NCBI GenBank assembly: GCA_037954325.1
Contig: JBBMNZ010000018.1
Span: 8,692,501-8,756,500, forward strand
DNA length: 64,000 bases
Direction of reading: 5' to 3'
Origin: Fistularia commersonii
Lineage: Eukaryota; Chordata; Actinopteri; Syngnathiformes; Fistulariidae
The notes beneath the pieces are model-generated. The model made no database searches. It was not told the origin of the DNA and saw nothing but the letters and a program-made list of their open reading frames with translations. The translations under genes and the position numbers were made by a program. Positions 13,023 through 25,283 of the stretch are shown here, piece after piece (position 1 is the stretch's first letter; each line of letters opens with the position of its first letter).

Positions 13023-13165
13023 TGTGGTGTGAGAAGGAAGGATTACAGTGACGAAGGGGAGTTCCAAATTTATTCCTCTATCACCAACACAGAACTCATA
13101 TTCAACTTCTGCAGACCAAAATGTCCAGGACCCAAACCATGCCCCAGCCCACAGTCCCAAGTCCT
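13023..13165 (-). repeat. 5' LTR remnant of gypsy-like element
   Basis: Partner of the repeat at 9878. It stops at about 13,165, where the TTGAATCT tail of the neighbouring LINE begins, so the outer part of this LTR is missing. No continuation of the LTR is visible beyond the LINE. Confidence 0.6.
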
Positions 13166-15840
13166 GCAGGGTAAGAGATTCAAGATTCAAGATTCATTCA
13201 AGAAGCATTCAAAGCATTTATTGTCACATGTACAGTGTAGAAATGTGATCCCATGTACAGTGAACTTCCTACTTCGCTATCTGCAGTGCATTGGGATATG
13301 TGCAGGTGGAAGAGTGTAAAAAATGTTATACATATAATTATAGATGTGAACATTGCAATAGAACAATGAGTAGAATATAGTACAATAAGACCTTTGAGTG
13401 CAACTTGGTGTGAAACTCACAAAGTGCAGGTGCAAATTAAGTGGCAGTAGAATGCACAAGAGCAGGAAGAAGAATCAGTGTCACCTGTTTAAGTGTCTGA
13501 TGGCAGCCGGGTACAACAGGTTCTTTAACCGTGTCGTTCTACATTTCACATTCCTGTACCTCCGGCCGGAATGTAGGAGTGTGAACAGTTCATGTTGGGG
13601 GTGGGCATGGTCTTTGGCGATGGAGGCAGCTCTCCTGTGGACTCTCTAGTGTTAGATGCTCCGCAGAGAAGGCAGTGGGGTTCTGGTGATCCTCTCTGCA
13701 GTCTTCACTACTCGCCATAGGCGCCTGCTGTCCAGAGCAGTGGTGCTACTGTACCACACAGTGATGCAGCTGGTTAGCTGGTTGCTCTCAAAAATGCTGC
13801 CGTAGAAGTTCCTGAGGATCTTAGGTAACATACCAAACCTCCTCAGTCTCCTTAGGATGTACAGCTGCTGTTGAGCCCCCCTGACCGTCTGCCTGGTGTT
13901 GAGGAACCAGATGAGGTCCTCACTTATGTGGACACCCAGGTATTTAAAGCTGCTCACCCTCTCACTCTCAAGACCTTGGGGGAGCTGCTGATGAGGTCTT
14001 CTCTCCTCCCCATGTCCACTCTCATCTCCTTGGTCTTGTCTGTGTTGAGGGTGAAGTTGTTGTTCTCACACTACTTCAGCAGACTGGCCACCTCCATCCT
14101 GTAGGTCATTTCATCTCCATTGGTGATGCTTCTTATCACTGTGGTGTCACCTGCAAACTTCAGGATGATGTTGTCCTCATGGGAGGCGACACAGTTGTGG
14201 GTGAACAGGGTATAAAGGATGGGGCTGAGGACACATCCCTTGGGAGTGTCCGTGTTCATAATGATGCTGGCTGAGGTCCTGTTACCTATCCTTACAGACT
14301 GGTGTCTGCCAGTCAGGAAGTCCAGGAGCCAGTCACAGAGGGTGGGATGCAGGCCAAGGTTGGACATTTTGTGTGTGAGTTTGTGGGGTATGACTGTGTG
14401 AAATGTGGAGCAGTAGTCCATGAAAAGTATCCTGACGTAGGAGTCTTTGTTTTCTAGGTGGGAGAGGGAGTAGTGGAAGGTGGCGGCTATGGCATCTGAG
14501 GTGACCTGTTGGCCCCTATACGAATTGCAGGGTATCTAGGGTTCCGGGCTGTCATTCTGAATTTGGGCCAGGACCACTCTCTCAAAGTATTTCATGATGA
14601 TCGGAGTGAGTGCTACTGGCCTGTAGCAGGTGGGTGGGCTCCTCTTGGGGAGGGGGGCGATGGTTGTGTTCTTGAAGCAGGTGGGGATGGTGCTCTTGCT
14701 TAGGGAGGGGTTGAAGATGGAGGTGAGAACATCAGCCAGCTCATAGGCACAAGCTCTGAGGGTCCGCCACAGGATGTTGTCCGGTCCACCTGACCGGTTG
14801 ATCCTTCTCAGTATTTGGCATATCTAGTCTGATGATAGTGTTGGGAGAGTGGAGGAATGAGAGGGGGGGTCGATGGTCTCGTTTTGTGTGTGACTCACCT
14901 CTGTGTTATGGTTGGGGTTCTCAAAGCGGGTGTAGAAGCTGTTGAGGTTGTCTGGCGGGTTGTCTGCAGTGATGCCGATGCCAGTGGTGGACTTGTAGTC
15001 TGTGATGCGCCCCGGGCCTTGCCACATGCTCCCAGGGTCAGCAGTGGAGTAGAACCCATCCAGCTTCTGTCTGGTTCCTCTTGGCTTTTCTGATGGCCTT
15101 CTTCAGTCCATACTTAGCAGCTTTGTACTCCGTCTCATTGCTGGACCTTAATGCGTCAGAGCGGACACGCAGCATGCAGTGTACCTGAATGTTCAGCCAA
15201 GGCTTCTGGTTGGGGAATTTCCTGACTTGTATGGTGGGCATGATGTTGTCAACACAAGTGGTGATGTACCCAGTCGCATACTCAGCTTACTCTGTACGCT
15301 GACAAAAGAGTCTTTCTGAGTGGCTGCGGTCTTGAACACGTCCAAGTCGGTTGTAGCAAAAGAGTCCTGCAAGATGCCTTCTGAATCTAGGGTCTAGAGT
15401 CTGATTTCTCTGGTCACGGCGTTTGTCTGTTTCAGGCTGTCGGTTTGCGGGGTACAGAAAAAAGAGAGTTGTGGTCTGACTGTCCAAAGTGGGGGTGGGG
15501 TGCTGCCCAGTACATGCCACAGACGTTGCTGTGCACATGGTTCAGGGTGTTCTTGCCCCGGGTGGGAATGTCCACATGTTGGTGGTATAAGGGGAGTACG
15601 GTCCACAGGCTGCACTGGCTGAAGTTGCTAGTTGCAATCACAACGGCATCAGGTTGCGCCGTCTGCAGTGCACTGATGACATCATGGAGCTTGTCCAGTG
15701 CTGCCCTGGATTTAGCCGGTGGCGGGATGTAAACAGCGGCTAAAAAGACTGCAGTGAATTCCCCCGGTAAATAATAAGAATAGCATTTAAGCAGCAAAAA
15801 CTCCACGTCTGGGGAACAGTGCTTGCTTAGTGTCCACCAC
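13166..15840 (-). mobile_element. L2/CR1-group LINE, degenerate, about 2.7 kb
   Basis: A minus-strand non-LTR retrotransposon carries an endonuclease-like N terminus (15,432-15,840), a linker with FPNQKPW and MWQG..RITDYK (14,824-15,241), reverse transcriptase (13,960-14,421) and a C-terminal SSFKYLGVHIS..LTSCITVWY region (13,652-13,957). The 3' end shows TTGAATCT-type tandem repeats (13,168-13,195), as expected for this group. It lies hard against the gypsy-like LTR, suggesting insertion into it or deletion at the junction. It resembles teleost Rex1/Maui-type elements, but I cannot separate those families by eye. Confidence 0.8.
13652..15840 (-). pseudogene. LINE ORF2 (endonuclease-reverse transcriptase) relic
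   Basis: The frame is broken between 15,432 and 15,241, between 14,824 and 14,421, and near 14,071. At the reverse transcriptase active site the expected FADDTT reads FAGDTT, replacing a catalytic aspartate with glycine. The finger and palm text around it (FLTGRHQSVRIG, GCVLSPILYTLFTH) is well preserved. The product would nick DNA and prime reverse transcription, but this copy cannot. Confidence 0.75.
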
Positions 15841-15841
15841 A

Positions 15842-15916
15842 AGACAATAAATAAATGAATGATAGAATGAATGATAGAATGAATGATAGAATGAATGAAT
15901 GAATGAATGAATGAAT
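15842..15916. repeat. (GAAT)n / GAATGATA microsatellite
   Basis: AAATAAATGAATGATAGAAT grading into pure GAAT units, lying at the 5' boundary of the L2-like LINE. Confidence 0.85.
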
Positions 15917-16035
15917 ACATCAAGTCACAGGTCAAGTCATCTTCCAATCACAGGACATTTGTTTTGTTGCTCCCATATTTGATATTTTTTGTTTGCTGTT
16001 TTTTTTGCTGATTATGTTCTTGCTTTTATATCTAT

Positions 16036-18925
16036 ATATCCTCTTCTTCTTTCAGCTTTTCCCTTTAGGGGCTGCCACAGCAAATCAACTATCTCCATCT
16101 AATCCTATTCTCTATATCCTCTTCTCTCACACTAACTACCTTCATATCCTCTCTCACTTTGTCCATGAATCTTCATCTTGGTCTTCCTTGAGACCTCCTG
16201 CCTGGCAGCTGCAATTCCAGCATCCGTCTACCAATATCTTCACTATCCCTCCTCTCTACATGACCGAACCATCTCAGCCTGCCTTCTCTGACCTTCTCTC
16301 CAAAACATCTAACATGAGCCGTCCCTCTGATAGACTCATTCCTGATCCTTTCCATCCTGGTCACTTCCAAAGAGAACCTTAGCATTTTCATATCTGCGAC
16401 CTCTAGCTCTGCCTCCTGTCTTGTCATTGCAACTGTTTCTAGGCCATACAGCATCACTGGTGTCACCACTGTCTTGTACACCTTTCCTTTCATTCTGGCT
16501 GATAGTCTTCTATCACATAACACCCCTGACACTTTTCTCTAACCATCCCAAACTGCTTGAACCCGTCTCTTCATCTCTTTTATCTGAAATCCTCCAACTT
16601 CCTGATCTCCATTCCCTGTAGCCTCACCTTTCCACCTGGGATCCTCTCATTCACACAAATATACTCTGTCTTGCTGCGACTAACTTTCATTCCTCTCCTT
16701 TCCAGCGCATACCTCCCCCTCTCTAGATTTTCCTCAACCTGTTCTCTGCTGTCACTGTAGATCAGAATGTCATTTGAAGGCATCATGATCCATGGAGATT
16801 CCTGTCTAACCTCATCTGTCAGCCTGTCCATCACTACTGCAAACAAGAAGGAGCTCAGATCTGATCCCTGATGAAGTCCCACGTCCATCTTGAACTTCTC
16901 TGTTACACCAACAGCACACTGCACCACTGTCTCACAGCTAGTATACATGTCCTGCACCAGTCTCACATACTTCTGTCCTTGAGCTCCTCTCTTGTCACCC
17001 TGGCCTATGCTTTTTCTAGGTCTACAAAAACACAGTGCAACTCCCTCTGGCCTTTTCTGTACTTCTCTGTTAGCATTCTTAAAGCAATACTGCATCTGTA
17101 GTACTCTTTCGAGGCATGAAGCCATACTGCTGTTCACAAATGCTGACTTCTGCTCTCAGTCTAGATTCCACTACTCTTTCCAACAACTTCATTGTATGGC
17201 TCATCAACTTTATCCTTCTACCTTCCTCACTTCACTTTTACTAATCTCTGCCACTTTGTGGTCTACAATAGTCACCTCTTCTACCCTTGCCCCTCTTTCA
17301 TTTTCCACATTCATCAGCTCTTCAGAGCACTCTTTCCATCTTCCCATCACTCTTCGAGCATCTGTCAATACATTATCCTCTCTATCCTTAATCACCCACA
17401 ACTGTTGTACATCCTTTCTATCGTTTATTTCTCTGTTTCGCTACCCTGTATGGATCATTCTCTCCCACCCTACTGTCCAACTGAGCATACAAGCATCGTA
17501 CGTCCTTTGTTTTTCCTTTGCAACTTCTACCTTTACCTTACATTGTATCCCCCTGTACTCCTGTCTGTTCTCTTCAGTCCTCTCAGTGTCCCAATTCTTC
17601 TTTGCTGACCGCTTTCTCTGTATATACTCCTGCACTTCCTCATTCTACCACTAAGTAACTTGAACTAGTTTCCTTCCGGATGACACACCAAGTGCTCTCC
17701 CACCTATCCCCCTGATAGCAATAGCTGTAGTTCTCCAATCACCTGGAAGCTCTCCCTGACCACCTAGAGCCTTTCTCAACTCCTCTCTGAAAACCATACA
17801 ACACTCCTCCCTTTTCAGCTTCCACCAGTTTGTCCTCTTGATCGTCCTTGACACCAGAGCCATCCTACAAACCACCATCCTATGCTGTCTGGCTACACTC
17901 TCACCTACAACTACTTTGCAGTCACTGATCTCTTTCAGATTACCTTGCCTATACAAGATGTAGTCTACCTGGGTGCTCCTACCTCCGCTCTTACAGTAAA
18001 GTTACCCATGTTCCTGTCTTTCCTGGAAAAAAAAGTGTTCACTACAGCCATTTCCATCCTTTTTGCACAATCTATCACCATCTGTCCCTCTGCGTTCCTA
18101 TCCTGTATATCAAATCCACCCATCACTTCTTCATCCCCTCTATTTCCTGCACCAACATGCCAATTGAAGTCTGCACCAATTACCACTCTCTCATCTCTGG
18201 AGATATTCTGCACCACTTCATCTAGCTCATTCCAGGATTTCTCCTTTTTCCCGAACTCACATCACACCTAAGGGGAATAGCCACTAACAACATTGAGCAT
18301 CACACCCTCAATTTCCAATTTCATACTCAAAAGTTTATCTGACATTCATTTCACCTCGAGAATATTCCTCTCAAATTCCTCTTTCAAGATAACTCCTACT
18401 CCATTTCCCTTCTTGTCAGTACCATGATAGTACAACTTAAAGCCTGCTCTTAAGCTTCTAGCCTTACTACCTCTCCACCTGGTCTCCTGGACACACAAAA
18501 TATCCTTTTTCCTTCTCTGCATCATGTCGACCAGCTCTCTAGCTTTCCCTGTCATAGTCCCGATATTCAAAGTCCCTGCTCTCAGTCCCAGACTCTTGCC
18601 TTTCCTCTTCTCACTCTGCTTCCGAACACGCCTTCCGCCTCTCCTTCTTTGACGTACAGTGGCCCAGTTTCCATTGGTTCCCTGTAGGTCATCGGTACCA
18701 ATAGCGGTCGTTGTTAACCTGGGCCTTGACCAATCCGGTTTGATCTGGTTATATGATTAATTCACATGTTTGGTTACAGCAAAAGTTTTACGCCAGATGA
18801 CCATCCTGATGCAACCCTCCGGATTTATACGGGCTTGGGACGGGCTCAGGGAGACCCTGGCCCGTGCGCACCCCCCGAGGCTGGCTCGTGGAGTCACTAG
18901 CCAGTGCTGCCCTGAGGCTGCATTA
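16036..18925 (-). mobile_element. Near full-length RTE-type LINE
   Basis: An about 2.9-kb minus-strand element. Its 5' leader lies at about 18,600-18,925 and is GC-rich, with a block reading CAGCCTCAGGGCAGCACTGG on the element strand. Then come an endonuclease (18,570-17,650), a linker (17,635-17,210), reverse transcriptase (17,137-16,580) and a C-terminal domain (16,532-16,068). It ends with AAAGGGAAAAGCTGAAAGAA and GAAGAGG. The endonuclease has CVQETRW and GADFNWHVG motifs and resembles the RTE-derived endonuclease known from mammalian CFDP2. It is the most complete RTE copy in the window and a likely relative of the shorter fragments. Multiple frameshifts make it non-autonomous. Confidence 0.88.
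16068..18570 (-). pseudogene. RTE ORF2 (endonuclease-reverse transcriptase) relic
   Basis: The start ATG is at 18,568-18,570 (MNIGTMTGKAREL). Frames are broken at about 18,346, 17,956, 17,640, 17,401, 17,140 and 16,540. The reverse transcriptase keeps AEKYVRLVQDMY-like and GLHQGSDLSSFLFAVVMDRL text, but the YADD/FADD box reads PSND, so one catalytic Asp is replaced by Asn. The closing CGSP-stop matches the CGDP-stop of the plus-strand copy near 1,416. Known role of the family: target-primed retrotransposition. Inactive here. Confidence 0.85.
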
Positions 18926-21900
18926 CATTAATTCCTTTTACTGTTAATTGATATTTGCAAAATAAGATTTCCTGATGGCCTTAAGCTTTTTTAAAACACA
19001 AAACATGTTTTTTGTTGGCAATAATTCATAGCACAGCCAATATCATTTCCATTTCACCAAACATTAAGAGACCCTTGATACAATACAGTATTATAATACA
19101 GGATAACATAGCAATATAATGTCTATATATTTCATGTTTTTTTTTCCAAGATATAGGAATATTTGGTACATTAACAACCAAAATAAACAAACAGCAGATT
19201 GACAACAACCAAAAATTTAATAACATGAATGTGGTAACCCCCAAAGGGTTTTTCCAAAAGGAAAAGAAGAAGAAGATTAATGTTTGAGATAGTAATACTG
19301 TATGACAAAGAAAACAACACCTGTTAATTCTTTCTGTTATTTGCTTCCCTCAGATGAACTTGGACAGGTATTCCGGAAATAGGATGACCAAAATGCTTCT
19401 GTGCCACCACACACCCGGAGGCATGACGTCTGATAAAACACAAGGATTATCTGCGTCACAGCAGTATGATAAGGGCGATGCGTGTGAGTCGTGTAATGCA
19501 TGCAGTGAATGACTCCTGCTTTAAAAAGAAAGTGCATCTGTGCGGTGAGTCACAAAGACATTTATCTTTTCTTTCTCCCTGAAGCTGTGAAGGATATCCT
19601 TTGAGCTATGTCTCAGCAGAGTAGTCCCATTGCATTGGTGATACCATGTTATAGGCAATAACACACACACACAAACATGCACACATGGTCAAGGCTGTGA
19701 GTGAAATAAAAGAGAGGAAGGATACCAAAAAGAAATGTTTATGACTTGATGTGAGGCAGTTGTGGGAAATAATCACGGCGAATTGGTGAGGCCCCTATGA
19801 GAACCTCTGTCTGGGTCATCTGAAAGCAAAAGACAAAGATCTTTGGGACATGGAGAGATACACGCAGACACAAACTTGGAGGCATATTCACAAAAAGACA
19901 GATGAATGGAAAAAATGTATTTGCCCGTCCCCTGCTCGTAAATTTCTATCCAGTTGTTCACTCTTGTCTGCAGGATCGTGAATTCCTGAGGTCTTGCTAA
20001 TTTCCCAACACAAGCAACTGAATGAGTGAGGCGATGAGAAAACATTTAGTCTCTATGAGGAATCATTAAAGAGAGGGGCACCAGTCGTGCAGACGCACAT
20101 CTGTACAAATTGCAGAGGGTTGTGTCACTGTAAATTTGAGTTTCCGAATTTGTATTGCGGGAAGTGGATTCGACAGTGTCTTTGCTTTAGTATTAAAAAA
20201 AAATAAATAAAAGTCCCGTATCAAATGAAAGCAAGTCACAGCTTTGACATTAAATCCACATTTTGTCCAATATGAACATCTGGATTGGCTTTCAAGGAAG
20301 GGACTTTTCAGAAACCCTTATGTGCAGATTTGAAAAATCGTGGCTGGGTCTCGCAGATTCTGAATCGCATATTGATTTTTGGATCCAGCACAAACATGGC
20401 TTGTTTGATTAGCGAGTCCAAGTAAATGTGACAGGAAGTGATTTTAATCATGCACATGAGGTGGGTTACTTTTCATTTTGCTTTTGAGTGTTTCTTGTCT
20501 CTCTAAGAATGACGAAAAAGAAGAACTGAATCAATTAGTCAGTGAATTGTTTGAGCAATGTGTCAAATATCATTTATACAGCAATCCTGAATTCATACAT
20601 GATGGGATATACAAACATGCTTTACACAGTTTTAAGCAAAATTAGTACTAATATATAGAAAAGAATACATGCTGAAAAAAGCATCATTAGATAGATTTGA
20701 ATCCCTAAACACGGTTTCTCTTTCTCGAATTCTATAAAGTGTTTATTGGTGTCATGGGGAGTATTTGTACCTATGACGTTGTTTCTTCAAATGGCAATAG
20801 CCTGAAAATGTAAACAATCTCCTTTTTGCCATGTTCTATAATAACTGAAATCTCTATATTTTTAGTCATCCGCTCATTAATTTATTTACTTTTTAATGAA
20901 ATCCAATTCATAAGGTCACTGACGAGTTTGAAATTATAGCAGAGATACAAGCCAGTGTGTCATCTGCATAGCATCGGGGGCAGAAAAAATATCAGCAGAA
21001 TGTACAGAACAGGTATAGGCAACTACCAAAAGGAAACCATCTCTCACATTATCTATAATATGAATGGTTTGATCATGCGGATAAGCAACACTACAGTCAG
21101 TCATCTTAATCTGATCTCTATCGCCCCTCGGCAGGGATAATCTAGTCAGAAGAAGGAGGAGCACAACACCAGACGGTCGTAGGATTTCAAAACAATTTTT
21201 AATATTTGTTTGTTATAAATTTTTACATCCTACCTCTTAATATATATTCTAAATCAATTTACTATGTTTCACTGTAAGTTGTTTTGCAGGCACCCACTAA
21301 AGTATGAGGCAGGAGGCAATGCAAAGACTAAGTAGAGTGAAAATAACCAATTAACATTAGCTTAGCTTGTATTTTAAAAGCAATCCAAATATGAAAACAA
21401 CTCAAAAATGTATTTTTTATTTTGCATGGGATTACACACAGGACCCGTCATGAGATTAGGAGGTAATTTGCCTAAAAGGTTTGTGATCTTTATCTGATGT
21501 TGACTGAAAAATCTCATTTTTGAAGCTCTGCAACAACAGGACATCCATGCCATGTGTAGGATAACAATTATATTTCCCTGAATTATTTCTAAAGAAATAT
21601 GGGATAGCATAAGGATATATACTGAATATACAACTTTTCGTAAACCCTCCAGAAATGATTCAGATACAGGTTTAGCTTGGTAATTCTTTACTGGTTCAGT
21701 ATCCTCCCAAAGTAGGCGGAATGTGATTATGGCAACATGATTGTGTTTGTTTTCCATGAAATACATGCATGAATGTTGGTCCTCATGGACCCTTTCATCA
21801 CCATGTGCTACCCATTAGAAAGAAAAAAAAAACTCATTATAACTGATAAAATATCCAAAATTGTAAAAATCCACAGTTAATGGAAAAGGCTAAAAAAAAA

Positions 21901-24900
21901 AACCAAACCCCCCCAAAACATGTCAGCTGAACTCACAAGTGGCCCACCCTTTGTGTCAGTGTTGACGGGTCTTTCCGCGGTCTTTGCTGTGAGATAAGAA
22001 ATTTACCCGGCCCTTTGGGAGGGTGTGTGTCTCAATCAAGATCTCTGAAATCAAGCAGGGCTGAACAAATTAAAGTTGGCAGGGACTCCAGCGTGAGTTT
22101 ATTTCGGTCGGAACACCTGATCGCCTATTTACGAAGTTACTCAAAGTTTACTTACCAATCAGGAGGCGTAATGAATAAAGTTAGCTAAAATTGATTTTTT
22201 TTTTCCCCGCATTCGCCTTAACGCTCCTCCAAGCCATTCTTCTCCATTTACATTTATTTCATTTACCTCCCAATGATCCTGGGCTTCGGTCTGTATTGAC
22301 ATCCAGTTTATTTCATGATTTTTAAACGCATTCAGTTTATTAAAGTGAATTAACCCGTGAAGTTAGATGTATAGAAACAGCTGGCACTGCACAGCAGCGG
22401 GTGTGAAACACCCAACCCCCAATAATCCAGCCAAGAATGCATTCTTTCGGCTAGAAAGTGCACATTAACACATTTCAGAGATCTGACGCTTATGTATGAG
22501 CCGCTCTGACTTCCCTCTTCATGTTGCCGGTTTCAGTTGATTTTGAATCAAATAGTAAGATGTTTGTTTTCAGCTTTTGCCTTTTTGGTTGTCACTTCTC
22601 CCTCAGCCCTTCAATCGTTGCAGTCATTACCAAAAATATCGTGACTATTCGGCAGGGAACAAATGGAAGATGAGACAGAAGGGAATTGAAAGAGAGCGAG
22701 ATGAATCTATTGGCACTGCAAAAAAAAAAAAAAAAACCCACACAATCTCGTGCAGAGCATCATGAAATACAATTTGACAAAATGGCGGTGGGGGACAAAT
22801 GTTCACAACATCACATGGGGTATTTTTAAAAAAGTGTTTAAAAATAGACCGCGCCAGATAAAGATCTCATTATAAATCATATCAGAGGGCGGTGCAATGC
22901 CAAATATGGGGCACAAACGCAGTCATACATGAATTCATCGAATTCAAAGAGGACGTTGGCTTTGAGACTGAGGAAGCACTGTTTTAGGTTTCTTTTAATA
23001 CGATGGAGTCATTAAAGATTTTCACAGCTCTTCTGAAAAAAAACAAAAAAAACCTCATGAATCCATGCAATGTGACAAACACAGTGCTCGAACATCAGTT
23101 TGTGTGCATGCAGTAAATACACACTTCACATGTGCATAAGGTACTGTGTACCATTGTGTTCTGTGTTGCCTTGACAACCAGCTACCATAATTTTTTTTTT
23201 TTTGTTCTGAGAGCAGGCCTCACACCAACGCAGGAACAGAAAATCAGAATTGAGGGAAGATGGAGAAGGCCGTTGTCCAGGGCTTTGGTTTCAACTCTCC
23301 CCGGCAATCAACACCCACGGCTCTCCCACCTGCTTGCACCTGAAAAGCAACAAACATTGGCCAGCCGCGGGAGGGGAGCCATGTGTTTCTTTCTCTCAGA
23401 GCCATGCTTTCAGCTGCTAATTATCATTAAAAGTTACAATCTGACACTTAAATCCAAAACCTTAGAGATCATAGATCATCAGCAGCTGATTCATCAATAT
23501 GAATAATATTCTAACACTGCAAGTAAAGGGTGTTGATGTTGGTATTATTATTGAATTTTTTTTTTGTTGGATATTCAGAAATGTTTGAGCTGTTAGTGAG
23601 AGCTTGTAATCATATCGGCATTGATTGACATCACTTTTTTTTTATTACTTTCATTGTTTTAAATACCTATCATGAGCTCATTGTTTCCCATGTGGCCTTA
23701 ATTATTCCAGATGTGACAACAGACGCAAATTTGTCTCTTACCTTCAAAACCGGGTGTTTTTTCAGTCTCAATTGATGACAAGGTATCAAAGGAGCAACAA
23801 TATTTTCTACCCATCAGTCCATTCATGCGCTGCTCTTTTTTAACTCAATTCCAATTTTTTTTTTTTTAAATCCACCTTAGCGAGCATCTGTGTTTGTGAA
23901 TATCATTATCCTACTGGCTGACATGAAATCAGTTTAATCGCTGAAAATAACCCCAAAACACCCACAGAACACAAACAGGGGCCAAAGAGCAGGTAGCCCC
24001 TCCATCCCCCCCACGTGAAAACAGGAATCTTTTCCTTGAGGCATTGAGCCAGGCAGTCCCACATGGTAGACAGTGGTACTGTAAGTGTGTTCTTTAAGTC
24101 CAGTCTAATCTTGTTTTTGTTGCTCGCTCTGCCGAAAACCCTCCTGCTTATAAAGGTATGATGTCGCAGGGTGCTTGGTCCCCATGTGGCAAAGTAGTTT
24201 TGAAGATTCCGTGGCTTTATTTCCTAGCTATTGCCTAATACATTTTAAAAAAACTACAGTAAATCAAATATTATGCATATGATAATTGTTTGCGGGCCAT
24301 TTTAGTGAGGGTTAGCCTGCCGACTTACTGATGCATGGAAAAACCCTACGACTGACCACAGTCAGAGTCTGCAATTTTTCAAAATAAAATATGCAGAAGA
24401 CTAATGGCAATAAAATGTATATGATAATTATATACAGGACGATAACCGATGGTCGGGGATCGCTGCTAAAAGGCCCATTTTCTTTTCCCTTGTGTGTGAC
24501 GACCGTCTCTGTGAGGGAACGCATGAGTGTGTTTGCGGTTCAAGAGCAATATCGCAACCTGCCAAAACACTCGGGTGATTGGATTGCAGAGCACATCTGA
24601 AACTCAATGGGATATGAGGATAGACAAATAACAACCAATGATGACTAAACACACATTGAACAAATAACACGTTTATGCTGTCAATACATTTCTGGTCTCC
24701 TGATATTGCATGTTTCAACCGCTTGTCAAGTATCACCAAGTATTATCATACTTTCACAATACAGCCATCAATCCTTGATCCTTTTTTAACTGAAAAGAGC
24801 TATAATATTGAATGATAGTTGCTAATTTTCAACAGACATGGCAGCATAAATAGCAGAAAAGGGTGATAGCGACATCATGATAGCAACAACATCGTAGATG

Positions 24901-25086
24901 TTTGATTTTATGTAAAAGGCATAAAATCCATGAGACACAAAGCTCCTCTGTAAAGAACAATAAAGATCCATTTCTTTTAAATCTAAGTATGAAAAACATC
25001 TGCTGACAAAGGGTCCTTGATAAATTCACATAATCACCTCTATTGATTGCTGCGATGTACATAAAGATAATAAAAAGCACAGCCTG
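18926..25086. other. Gene-poor intergenic DNA
   Basis: Apart from one RTE scrap (19,212-19,276) I see no gene. Several A or T homopolymers occur (for example 20,190, 22,720, 23,190 and 23,860). Some stretches (about 21,940-22,120 and 22,380-22,560) look like unique, balanced-composition sequence that could be conserved noncoding DNA, but this cannot be judged without a comparison genome. Confidence 0.5.
19212..19276 (+). mobile_element. RTE LINE 3' terminal scrap
   Basis: GTGGTAACCCCCAAAGGGTT then TTCCAAAAGGAAAAGAAGAAGAAG matches the 3' ends of the other RTE copies. Fewer than 70 nt remain. Confidence 0.6.
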
Positions 25087-25134
25087 CCAGGAAGCTGCTG
25101 TGATATATTACCAGGAAGCTGCTGTGATTTATTA
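25087..25134. repeat. 24-nt direct tandem duplication
   Basis: CCAGGAAGCTGCTGTGATAT-ATTA (25087-25110) is followed at once by a copy differing at one base (25111-25134). Confidence 0.9.
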
Positions 25135-25166
25135 CATTATGAAGTGACTAAGTCACTTCATAATGT
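25134..25166. repeat. Perfect 15-bp inverted repeat
   Basis: ACATTATGAAGTGAC and its exact complement are separated by the 3-nt centre TAA. It sits between a tandem duplication and a piggyBac-type MITE. Confidence 0.9.
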
Positions 25167-25191
25167 TTGTGTTTGCATCAGTTACAGTATC

Positions 25192-25283
25192 TTAACCCTC
25201 ATATTATGTTAAGGGTCAATTTGACCCATTTGGTCAATGGGTGAAATGGGTCAAATTGACCCTTAACATAATATGAGGGTTAA
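25192..25283. mobile_element. 92-bp piggyBac-type MITE, perfect 40-bp arms
   Basis: The left arm (25192-25231) starts TTAACCCTCATATTATGTTA and is exactly complementary to the right arm (25244-25283), which ends TAATATGAGGGTTAA. The 12-nt loop is GGTCAATGGGTG. TTAA at both ends followed by CCCT matches the target-site preference and terminal sequence of piggyBac transposons. Nothing is encoded, so it would depend on a transposase in trans. Zero mismatches across 40 bp suggests either a young copy or copying of one arm from the other. Confidence 0.75.

Larger units (their letters stand above)
9878..13165 (-). mobile_element. Decayed Ty3/gypsy-like LTR retrotransposon
   Basis: Two direct repeats (9878-about 10010 and 13023-13165) flank about 3 kb with minus-strand remnants of gag-pol in the order gag-like, protease-like, reverse transcriptase, RNase H, integrase. 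Both repeats start on the plus strand with TGTGGTGTGAGAAGGAAGGA, so on the element's own strand the LTRs end in CACACCACA. The upstream (high-coordinate) LTR is cut short where the L2-like LINE begins. Just inside it, TTAGTGACCCCGTTC (minus, about 13,008-13,022) sits where a primer-binding site belongs. No env-like frame is seen. The element is heavily frameshifted and inactive. Confidence 0.75.

Noticed and set aside
9878..13165. Endogenous retrovirus
   Set aside because: Pol order and motifs fit Ty3/gypsy-type elements, and no env-like frame is visible.
17650..18570. Possible host cfdp2-like endonuclease gene
   Set aside because: The similarity is to the RTE endonuclease from which CFDP2 derives. 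It is contiguous with RTE reverse transcriptase and frameshifted.
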